Below are positions 12,201 to 24,200 of a DNA stretch of 64,000 nucleotides, piece after piece; the stretch's first letter is position 1, and every line of letters begins with the position of its first letter. Location: contig CM026390.1 of assembly GCA_014843695.1 (NCBI GenBank), positions 4,358,070-4,422,069 on the forward strand, in the 5' to 3' direction. The DNA is from Archivesica marissinica (lineage: Eukaryota > Mollusca > Bivalvia > Venerida > Vesicomyidae). A program made the position numbers and the translations under genes. The notes beneath the pieces were generated by a model, which saw only the letters and a program-made list of their open reading frames with translations, was not told where the DNA came from and did no database searches.

Positions 12201-15200
12201 GAAATATAAAATATAACATAAAATCTATAGGTGAACATAAACACAGTATATATAGACATAATAACAATGTAAGTATTGATGTGTGCGACTCTTTATTATT
12301 AACGGGTCATTATACATGTACATGTAGGACCCCAAAGAGGGAAAAGATTAATTTGTCATGAATATACTTTTGAAAGCATATATATTTAGAAGACATGTTC
12401 ATGGATTGTGCTATTTTACTTGATTATTGAATTTGTTTTAGTTGACGGAAGCGGGGAGGACAGTTCAGATGAAGACAAGTGGGAGATTGTGGAGGAAGAA
12501 TCGGAGTCGGAGATGGATAAACAGCTGGACGATAAATCTTCCAAGTTCAGTCTGTCTACTATAAATGTCAAATCTATAATACATGTAAGTGTGAATGTCA
12601 AATCTATAATACATGTAAGTGTGAATGTCAGATCTATAATACATGTAAGTGTGAATGTCAAATCTATAATACATGTAAGTGTGAATGTCAGATATATAAT
12701 ACATGTAAGTGTGAATGTCAGATATATAATACATGTAAGTGTGAATGTCAAATCTATAATACATGTAAGTGTGAATGTCAAATCTATAATACATGTAAGT
12801 GTGAATGTCAAATCTATAATACATGTAAGTGTGAATGTCAAATCTATAATACATGTAAGTGTGAATGTCAAATCTAGAATACATGTAAGTGTGAATGTCA
12901 AATCTATAATACATGTAAGTGTGAATGTCAAATCTATAATACATGTAAGTGTGAATGTCTGATCTATAATACATGTAAGTGTGAATGTCTGATCTATAAT
13001 ACATGTAAGTGTGAATGTCAGATATATAATACATGTAAGTGTGAATGTCAGATATATAATACATGTAAGTGTGAATGTCAGATATATAATACATGTATGT
13101 CAGAATGTCAGATTAGCCTGGGTTCCAGTCTGTCGATTTTTCACTTTTTAACTTCTGGAAAAATGACAGCCTGGGGAAACTGGATTTCCGATCGTAGCGC
13201 CATCTACTTACACCCTCGTTTATGAGGGTGTAGATTTGAAGAAGAACAACTCTTCTCTATAAGATAGTATCGCTAAATATAGAAACGGAATTCTATCGAA
13301 AATCGCCGAACAGTCACGATTATACACGAGATCATTTCCGAATATACACGAATGCTCCCGTAGCCTCATTTACATCGCAAACATAATTTCCCATTTCTGT
13401 TGTGATATCGACAAGATGGCGGATTTTAACTATTAAGTTTAAGTGGTAATGGGTCGATTCGGCGTGCTTGAAGTAAAGACGACTTAAATCTTGAGTAAAT
13501 ATGTAAAATCAGATGCACATTGTACTTTTTAAAACTATTTATCGTTCCGTTGACCCGTAAATAATGGCGGCCAATTATAAAGTTTATCAACATTGCAGTG
13601 CCTCGCTTTCGATTCAAGTACATCATTAATTAAGTCCGTGCTAATAGGCCTATTAATAGGATTAATGCTAGTCAATAATTAAACGGACAATCCGTCCAGT
13701 TTCCCCAGGCGTTGATATCATCAGAAATTCAATACGGCCCAATTAATAGTCTCGGTGTTAAAATATATTTATTTGACTGACCAGGCAAAATATATCGCCG
13801 CCTGTTCCCAGATCTATATATCCATATTTTAAGATGGTATTAAATGTAATTATGTACAGAACAAACATATTACAAACTTATTGAGTTAAAGATGTGCTCC
13901 TTATATAAGTCATTGCTCAAATCCAACTTTATTAAACATAATACGGCAAAGCAGACGACAATCTGCCAAAGCAGACGACAATCCGCCAAAGCAGACGACA
14001 ATCCGCCAAAGCAGACGACAATCCGTGACTGTTTTAAGAAGTATGCAATTAACACTTTTAATATTATCATTACCAACTGATTGACATGTTCTATTTAGAA
14101 TGCATAACTCTACCTGACATGACATTATATGTAGATTTAAAGCATCATTGAATTGCATAACATATTTACCAACATATCGATATTCTTATAGAACATGATT
14201 ATGAAGCGCCGTCGTATAAACACGGATTTGTATCAAACCATTAGAGGGATATATTGAATGTACTTCATAAACCAGTATACAACAGTAAGCTCATAATACA
14301 CGTAATTTCTAAATATCATGGGTCACTCCAGACTGACTATCCTTGGCTCAAACCATCCATGACTCGAACCATTATTCATGGACCTGTCAAGTTCGAGGCA
14401 ATGAAGTATATCATGTATGTTATATTGCATGACATGTTGAATCTCTGCCCAGACGTGTTGTTTGTATTGTAGAAGATAATCACCAACGAGAGTGTAGTAC
14501 AGATGGTGCGGAAAGCTGTCGAGGAGGAGATGGTGGAACACGAGTTGAAATACGAACCCAAGATGACACGTTCAATGCTGAAGCAGTTTGAGGCACAGGG
14601 ACACGTAAGTTATAATACATGTACACGTTCAATGCTGAAGCAGTTTGATTCACAGGGACACGTAAGTTATAATACATGTACACGTTCAATGCTGAAGCAG
14701 TTTGATTCACAGGGACACGTAAGTTATAATACATGTACACGTTCAATGCTGAAGCAGTTTGATTCACAGGGACACGTGAGTTATGTACACGTTCAATGCT
14801 GAAACCGTGAGAGAAATTCCTATAGTTGCATCAACAGTTACCACACCTTGTACCTTGTGCTTTGTTTAGTGGATTTAGTTGCCTTAATTCACTTGCCACT
14901 CATTGCTGTAGGTTCAAATCCCACTGGATTCTTGTGAGGAGGCTATCTGGCTAGCTTGCTACATGCCGGTGGTTGTGCCTGTAAATGTCCGATTATGCCT
15001 GTAAATGTTCGAAGGGGCATCCAGGATCTTCTTCAACCAATAAGTTTACGTTTAAACTTTATTTATTTATATATATATTAAGCACTCTCGTTTGCTCGGA
15101 TGACAGCGTATATATTAGTCTTTCGCTTGGGAGGAAACCAGAGTACCCGGAGAAAACCCACCTGTCCGATCTGGCGACCACCGTACCACCTCACATACTT

Positions 15201-18200
15201 CCCTGTCCGAGGATTGAACCCGGGTTGTATTGGTGAGAAGCGAGCGCGCTAACCACTGCGCTAGACAGCCTGTAGTAGCTGGAGAGACTCCATATAACCT
15301 AAGCTGTAGGTACGACATTAAATCTCATAGCACAAAGAAACAGCTACGACAACACGATAAATGGGAGATTGTGTTTATTAGTGTACGATAAGATTTTATT
15401 TCATCTCGTGATCACCGAAATATGTTTTTCCACTTGTGGTTACGGTGATCACTCTGTGAAATAAATTCCAATCTTCCACTATTAACACAAATATTCTCTA
15501 TATCTTGTGAACTGTTATGATAGAATGTTTTTTATTTTGTTATATGTTATTGCTTAGGTTCCTACTAATTGGGGTCTGTCTCCGAGGAAAAAGAGAGACT
15601 CTCCCAATTTCCTGGAGATGGAATTACCTGAAGATGAGGAAGATGATGAAGACTTCAACCCTGATAAGGTCTGTTAGACTCAGTCTGACCTTCAACCTTC
15701 AGTCAGGAGGTCATCCAACAGCAAGACATAACCCATGCTATATCATTCTATATTCAACCTTCAGTCTAACAGCAAGACATAACCCATGATATATCATTCT
15801 ATATTCAACCTTCAGTCTAACAGCAAGACATAACCCATGCTATATCATTCTATATTCAACCTTCAGTCTAACAGCAAGACATAACCCATGCTATATCATT
15901 CTATATTCAACCTTCAGTCCAACAGCAAGACATAACCCATGCTATATCATTCTATATTCAACCTTCAGTCTAACAGCAAGACATAACCCATGATATATCA
16001 TTCTATATTCAACCTTCAGTCTAACAGCAAGACATAACCCATGATATATCATTCTATATTCAACCTTCAGTCTAACAGCAAGACATAACCCATGCTATAT
16101 CATTCTATATTCAACCTTCAGTCTAACAGCAAGACATAACCCATGATATATCATTCTATATTCAACCTTCAGTCTAACAGCACGACATAACCCATGCTAT
16201 ATCATTCTATATTCAACCTTCAGTCTAACAGCACGACATAACCCATGCTATATCATTCTATATTCAACCTTCAGTCTAACAGCACGACATAACCCATGAT
16301 ATATCATTCTATATTCAACCTTCAGTCTAACAGCACGACATAACCCATGCTATATCATTCTATATTCAACCTTCAGTCTAACAGCAAGACATAACCCATG
16401 TACAAGCTACAGGTAGTACTGGATAGTTTTACTGTTACAGTTAGTACTGGATAGTTTTACTGTTACAGTTAGTACTGGATAGTTTTACTGTTACATATAG
16501 TACTGGATAGTTTTACTGTTACATATAGTACTGGATAGTTTTACTGTTACAGTTAGTACTGGATAGTTTTACTGTTACATATAGTACTGGATAGTTTTAC
16601 TGTTACATATAGTACTGGATAGTTTTACTGTTACAGTTAGTACTGGATAGTTTTACTGTTACATATAGTACTGGATAGTTTTACTGTTACATATAGTACT
16701 GGATAGTTTTACTGTTACAGTTAGTACTGGATAGTTTTACTGTTACATATAGTACTGGATAGTTTTACTGTTACATATAGTACTGGATAGTTTTACTGTT
16801 ACAGTTAGTACTGGATAGTTTTACTGTTACATATAGTACTGGATAGTTTTACTGTTACATATAGTACTGGATAGTTTTACTGTTACAGTTAGTACTGGAT
16901 AGTTTTACTGTTACATATAGTACTGGATAGTTTTACTGTTACAGTTAGTACTGGATAGTTTTACTGTTACATATAGTACTGGATAGTTTTACTGTTACAG
17001 TTAGTACTGGATAGTTTTACTGTTACATATAGTACTGGATAGTTTTACTGTTACAGTTAGTACTGGATAGTTTTACTGTTACATGTAGTACTGGATAGTT
17101 TTACTGTTACAGTTAGTACTGGATAGTTTTACTGTTACAGGTAGTACTGGATAGTTTTACTGTTACAGTTAGTACTGGATAGTTTTACTGTTACATGTAG
17201 TACTGTTACAGGTAGTACTGGATAGTTTTACTGTTACAGGTAGTACTGTTACAGGTAGTACTGGATAGTTTACTGTTACAGTTAGTACTGGATAGTTTTA
17301 CTGTTACAGTTAGTACTGTTACAGGTAGTACTGGATATTTGTACTGTTACAGTTAGTACTGGATAGTTTTACTGTTACAGGTAGTACTGGATATTTTTAC
17401 TGTTACAGTTAGTACTGGATAGTTTTACTGTTACAGTTAGTACTGTTACAGGTAGTACTGGATATTTTTACTGTTACAGTTAGTACTGGATAGTTTTACT
17501 GTTACATGTAGTACTGGATATTTTTACTGTTACAGTTAGTACTGGATAGTTTTACTGTTACAGGTAGTACTGGATAGTTTTACTGTTACAGTTAGTACTG
17601 GATAGTTTTACTGTTACAGTTAGTACTGGATATTTTTACTGTTACAGTTAGTACTGGATAGTTTTACTGTTACAGTTAGTACTTGATAGTTTTACTGTTA
17701 CAGGTAGTACTGGATAGTTTTACTGTTACAGGTAGTACTGTTACAGGTAGTACTGGAGAGTTTTACTGTTACAGTTAGTACTTGATAGTTTTACTGTTAC
17801 AGTTAGTACTGGATAGTTTTACTGTTACAGGTAGTACTGGAGAGTGATGAGGACAGTGAGAGTGTGATGTCGTCTTGTCTCAGTGACCTTGGCTCACCAC
17901 TGCCGCCTACACTTACTGTAATGCCTACCGAGTCGGCTGTAACACCATCTGCGGCCGATGATGACTTAACAATAACTACTGATGATAACAGCTCAGTAAG
18001 TTTTGGCATGCAATTATGTACTTACAATATTTATTTTTAATTTGTGAGGCCCCATAAGTGGGTAACCACGTTTATTTTTTCAATGTAGCATATACATATT
18101 CACAGACATCACATTCAATACTAAACAATTGCAGGCCGTCAAGTTTCCTATTTTTGGAGCAATTCCTATTTTTTCCTATTTTCCGGCAAAATGTTCCTAT

Positions 18201-21200
18201 TTTTTGGCCCTTTTGAAAAGCCATACACATTGTTGCCCAATAGAGCCTGTACATCAAGTTTATATCAGCAGGACGCTTCTTGAATAACAAAAAATCATGT
18301 CAACTCAACTCTTGTTTGTGAAGCTTGACTCGATATACACCTTTTAAGATATGTGCCTTCTTACATCATTAACTTTAATATTTTAAATGCTGTTAATTTC
18401 TTGTTACGTAAGTTCTAGGTATATGATACATAGTGTACAGCCTGTATGTTGGAGTTCTAGGTATATGATACAACAGTGTACAGTCTGTATGGTGGAGTTC
18501 TAGGTATATGATACAATAGTGTACAGTCTGTATGTTGGAGTTCTAGGTATATGATACAACAGTGTACAGTCTGTATGGTGGAGTTCTAGGTATATGATAC
18601 AACAGTGTACAGTCTGTATGTTGGAGTTCTAGGTATATGATACAACAGTGTACAGTCTGTATGTTGGAGTTCTAGGTATATGATACAACAGTGTACAGTC
18701 TGTATGTTGGAGTTCTAGGTATATGATACAACAGTGTACAGTCTGTATGTTGGAGTTCTAGGTATATGATACAACAGTGTACAGTCTGTATGGTGGAGTT
18801 CTAGGTATATGATACAACAGTGTACAGTCTGTATGTTGGAGTTCTAGGTATATGATACAACAGTGTACAGTCTGTATGTTGGAGTTCTAGGTATATGATA
18901 CAACAGTGTACAGTCTGTATGTTGGAGTTCTAGGTATATGATACAACAGTGTACAGTCTGTATGTTGGAGTTCTAGGTATATGATACAACAGTGTACAGT
19001 CTGTATGTTGGAGTTCTAGGTATATGATACAACAGTGTACAGTCTGTATGTTGGAGTTCTAGGTATATGATACAACAGTGTACAGTCTGTATGTTGGAGT
19101 TCTAGGTATATGATACAACAGTGTACAGTCTGTATGTTGGAGTTCTAGGTATATGATACAACAGTGTACAGTCTGTATGTTGGAGTTCTAGGTATATGAT
19201 ACAACAGTGTACAGTCTGTATGTTGGAGTTCTAGGTATATGATACAACAGTGTACAGTCTGTATGTTGGAGTTCTAGGTATATGATACAACAGTGTACAG
19301 CCTGTATGGTGGAGTTCTAGGTATATGATACAATAGTGTACAGCCTGTATGGTGGAGTTCTAGGTATATGATACAACAGTGTACAGCCTGTATGGTGGAG
19401 TTCTAGGTATATGATACAATAGTGTACAGCCTGTATGGTGGAGTTCTAGGTATATGATACAACAGTGTACAGTCTGTATGGTGGAGTTCTAGGTATATGA
19501 TACAACAGTGTACAGTCTGTATGGTGGAGTTCTAGGTATATGATACAACAGTGTACAGTCTGTATGTTGGAGTTCTAGGTATATGATACAAAGTGTACAG
19601 CTGTATGAGTTCTAGGTATATGATACAATTGGAGTTCTAGGTATATGATACAACAGTGTACAGTCTGTATGTTGGAGTTCTAGGTATATGATACAACAGT
19701 GTACAGTCTGTATGTTGGAGTTCTAGGTATATGATACAACAGTGTACAGTCTGTATGGTGGAGTTCTAGGTATATGATACAATAGTGTACAGCCTGTATG
19801 GTGGAGTTCTAGGTATATGATACAATAGTGTACTCCTATGGCATTATGTACAATTTATATTCTATACATCTAGCAAAGCATGTTAAGCCCTATGGGACCA
19901 CCTATGCAAACTAGTGTTCCGAGATCCCACCATAAAGCCAGTGAACTGGGTAAAAGGTATCAAGATGCATTGGAGAGAGATGTACAGAGGTGTGAGCAGG
20001 TATGTCTCATTGTTCCAGTGTTCTAGTTTGTCCTCATTTACAACTATGATCGTGTTGCTTCTCTGGGGGCCCTGTCCCAAGTTAGATCCTGCTTGCTGGT
20101 CTGTGTGTCTGTTCCAAGCTAGATTCTGTCTGCTGGTCTGTCCCAAGCTAGATCCTGCCTGCTGGTCTGTGTGCCTGTCCCAAGCTAGATCCTGTCTGCT
20201 GGTCTGTCCCAAGCTAGATCCTGTCTGCTGGTCTGTCCCAAGCTAGATCCTGCCTGCTGGTCTGTGTGCCTGTCCCAAGCTAGATCCTGTCTGCTGGTCT
20301 GTCCCAAGCTAGATCCTGTCTGCTGGTCTGTGTGTCTGTCCCAAGCTAGATCCTGCCTACTGGTCTGTGTGTCTGTCCCAAGCTAGATCCTGCCTGCTAG
20401 TCATTGTGTCTGTCCCAAGCTAGATCCTGCCTACTGGTCTGTGTGTCTGTCCCACGCTTGATCCTGTCTGCTGGTCTGTGTGTCTGTCCCAAGCTAGATC
20501 CTGCCTACTGGTCTGTGTGTCTGTCCCAAGCTAGATCCTGCCTGCTGGTCTGTGTGTCTGTCCCAAGCTAGATCCTGCCTACTGGTCTGTGTGCCTGTCC
20601 CAAGCTAGATCCTGCCTACTGGTCTGTGTGTCTGTCCCAAGCTAGATCCTGTCTGCTGGTCTGTGTGTCTGTCCCAAGCTAGACCCTGCCTACTGGTCTG
20701 TGTGTCTGTCCCAAGCTAGATCCTGTCTGCTGGTCTGTGTGCTTGTTCCAAGCTAGATCCTGTCTGCTGGTCAGTGTGCCTGTCCCAAGCTAGATCCTGC
20801 CTATTGGTCTGTCCCAAGCTAGATCCTGTCTGCTGGTCTGTGTGCCTGTCCCAAGCTAGATCCTGTCTGCTGGTCTGTGTGTCTGTCCCAAGCTAGATCC
20901 TGTCTGCTGGTCTGTGTGCCTGTCCCAAGCTAGATCCTGCCTAATGGTCTGTCCCAAGCTAGATCCTGCCTGCTGGTCTGTGTGCCTGTTCCAAGCTAGA
21001 TCCTGCCTACTGGTCTGTCCCAAGCTAGATTCTGCCTGCTGGTCTGTGCGTCTGTCCCAAGATAGATCCTGCCTACTGGTCTGTGTGTCTGTCCCAAGCT
21101 AGATCCTGCCTGCTGGTCTGTGTGTCTGTTCCAAGCTAGATCCTGCCTGCTGGTCTGTGTGTCTGTTCCAAGCTAGATCCTGCCTGCTGGTCTGTGTGTC

Positions 21201-24200
21201 TGTCCCAAGCTTGATCCTGCCTACTGGTCTGTCCCAAGCTAGATCCTGCCTGCTGATCTGTGTGCCTGTTCCAAGCTAGATCCTGCTGTCCCAAGCTAGA
21301 TCCTGCCTACTGGTCTGTCCCAAGCTAGATCCTGCCTGCTGGTCTGTGTGCCTGTTCCAAGCTAGATCCTGCCTACTGGTCTGTCCCAAGCTAGATCCTG
21401 CCTGCTGGTCTGTCCCAAGCTAGATCCTGCCTGCTGGTCTGTGTGCCTGTTCCAAGCTAGATCCTGCCTACTGGTCTGTCCCAAGCTAGATCCTGCCTGC
21501 TGGTCTGTCCCAAGCTAGATCCTGCCTACTGGTCTGTGTGTCTGTCCCAAGCTAGATCCTGCCTACTGGTCTGTGTCTGTCCCAAGCTAGATCCTGCCTA
21601 CTGGTCTGTGTGCCTGTCCCAAGCTTGATCCTGCCTGCTGGTCTGTGTGTCTGTCCCAAGCTTGATCCTGCCTGCTTCTCTGTGTGTCTGTTCCAAGCTT
21701 GATCCTGCCGGCTTGTCTGTATGCCTGTTCCAAGCTAGATCCTGCCTGCTGGTCTGTGTGCCTGTCCCAAGCTAGATCCTGCCTGCTGGTCTGTGTGCCT
21801 GTTCCAAGCTAGATCCTGCCTGCTGGTCTGTGTGCTTGTTCCAAGCTAGATCCTGCCTGCTGGTCTGTGTGCCTATCCCAAGCTAGATCCTGCCTGCTGG
21901 TCTGTGTGCCTGTCCCAAGCTTGATCCTGTCTGCCTGTGTGTGTGTCTGTTCCAAGCTAGATCCTGCCTGCTGGTCTGTGTGCCTATCCCAAGCTAGATC
22001 CTGCCTGCTGGTCTGTGTGCCTGTCCCAAGCTTGATCCTGTCTGCTGGTCTGTGTGTCTGTTCGAAGCTAGATCCTGTCTGCTGGTTTGTATGCCTGTCC
22101 CAAGCTTGATCCTGCCTGCTGGTCTGTATGCCTATCCCAAGCTAGATCCTGCCTGCTGGTCTGTGTGCCTGTCCCAAGCTTGATCCTGTCTGCTGGTATG
22201 TGTCTGTTCCAAGTTAGATCCTGCCTACTGGTCTGTGTGTGTGTCTGTCTCAAGCTAGATCCTGCCTGCTGGTCTGTGTGCCTGTCCCAAGCTAGATCCT
22301 GTCTGCTGGTCTGTGTGTCTGTCCCAAGCTAGATCCTGCCTACTGGTCTGTGTGTCTGTCCCAAGCTAGATCCTGCCTGCTGGTCTGTGTGCCTGTCCCA
22401 AGCTAGATCATGTCTGCTGGTCTGTGTGCCTGTCCCAAGCTAGATCCTGCCTACTGGTCTGTGTGTCTGTCCCAAGCTAGATCCTGTCTGCTGGTCTGTG
22501 TGCTTGTTCCAAGCTAGATCCTGTCTGCTGGTCTGTGTGCCTATCCCAAGCTAGATCCTGCCAGCTGGTCTGTGTGTTTGTTCCAAGCTAGATCCTGCCA
22601 GCTGGTCTGTGTGTCTGTCCCAAGCTAGATCCTGCCTGCTGGTCTGTGTGCCTATCCCAAGCTAGATCCTGCCTGCTGGTCTGTGTGCCTGTCCCAAGCT
22701 TGATCCTGTCTGCTGGTGTGTGTGTCTGTTCCAAGCTAGATCCTGCCTGCTGGTCTGTGTGCCTATCCCAAGCTAGATCCTGCCTGCTGGTCTGTGTGCC
22801 TGTCCCAAGCTTGATCCTGTCTGCTGGTCTGTGTGTCTGTTCCAAGCTAGATCCTGTCTGCTGGTTTGTATGCCTGTCCCAAGCTTGATCCTGCCTGCTG
22901 GTCTGTATGCCTATCCCAAGCTAGATCCTGCCTGCTGGTCTGTGTGCCTGTCCCAAGCTTGATCCTGTCTGCTTGTATGTGTGTCTGTTCCAAGTTAGAT
23001 CCTGCCTACTGGTCTGTTTGTGTGTCTGTCCCTAGCTAGATCCTGCCTACTGGTCTGTGTGTCTGTCCCAAGCTAGATCCTGCCTGCTGGTCTGTGTGCC
23101 TGTCCCAAGCTAGATCATATCTGCTGGTCTGTGTGCCTGTCCCAAGCTAGACCCTGCCTACTGGTCTGTGTGTCTGTCCCAAGCTAGATCCTGTCTGCTG
23201 GTCTGTGTGCTTGTTCCAAGCTAGATCCTGTCTGCTGGTCAGTGTGCCTGTCCCAAGCTAGATCCTGCCTACTGGTCTGTCCCAAGCTAGATCCTGTCTG
23301 CTGGTCTGTGTGCCTGTCCCAAGCTAGATCCTGTCTGCTGGTCTGTGTGTCTGTCCCAAGCTAGATCCTGTCTGCTGGTCTGTGTGCCTGCCCCAAGCTA
23401 GATCCTGCCTACTGGTCTGTCCCAAGCTAGATCCTGCCTGCTGGTCTGTGTGCTTGTTCCAAGCTAGATCCTGCCTACTGGTCTGTCCCAAGCTAGATCC
23501 TGCCTGCTGGTCTGTGTGTCTGTTCCAAGCTAGATCATGCCTGCTGGTCTGTGTGTCTGTTCCAAGCTAGATCCTGCCTGCTGGTCTGTGTGCCTGTTCC
23601 AAGCTAGATCCTGCTTACTGGTCTGTGTGCCTGTCCCAAGCTAGATCCTGCCTACTGGTCTGTGTGCCTGTTCCAAGGTAGATCCTGCCTACTGGTCTGT
23701 CCCAAGCTAGATCCTGCCTGCTGGTCTGTCCCAAGCTAGATCCTGCATGCTGGTCTGTGTGCCTGTTCCAAGCTAGATCCTGCCTACTGGTCTGTCCCAA
23801 GCTAGATCATGCCTGCTGGTCTGTCCCAAGCTAGATCCTGCCTACTGGTCTGTGTGTCTGTCCCAAGCTAGATCCTGCCAGCTGGTCTGTGTGTCTGTTC
23901 CAAGCTAGATCCTGCCTGCTGGTCTGTGTGTCTGTTCCAAGCTAGATCCTGCCTACTGGTCTGTGTGTCTGTCCCAAGCTAGATCCTGCCTGCTGGTCTG
24001 TGTGCCTATCCCAAGCTAGATCCTGCCTGCTGGTCTGTGTGCCTGTCCCAAGCTTGATCCTGTCTGCTGGTGTGTGTGTCTGTTCCAAGCTAGATCCTGC
24101 CTGCTGGTCTGTGTGCCTATCCCAAGCTAGATCCTGCCTGCTGGTCTGTGTGCCTGTCCCAAGCTTGATCCTGTCTGCTGGTCTGTGTGTCTGTTCCAAG

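Noticed and set aside
12416..13094. 171- and 209-codon minus-strand frames (LTFTLTCII and YYRFDIHTYM repeats)
   Set aside because: Antisense of the 30-bp minisatellite; the sense strand carries the conserved exon 3.
18072..18290. 72-codon minus-strand frame in intron 6
   Set aside because: No recognisable domain; low-complexity T-rich DNA on the plus strand explains much of it.
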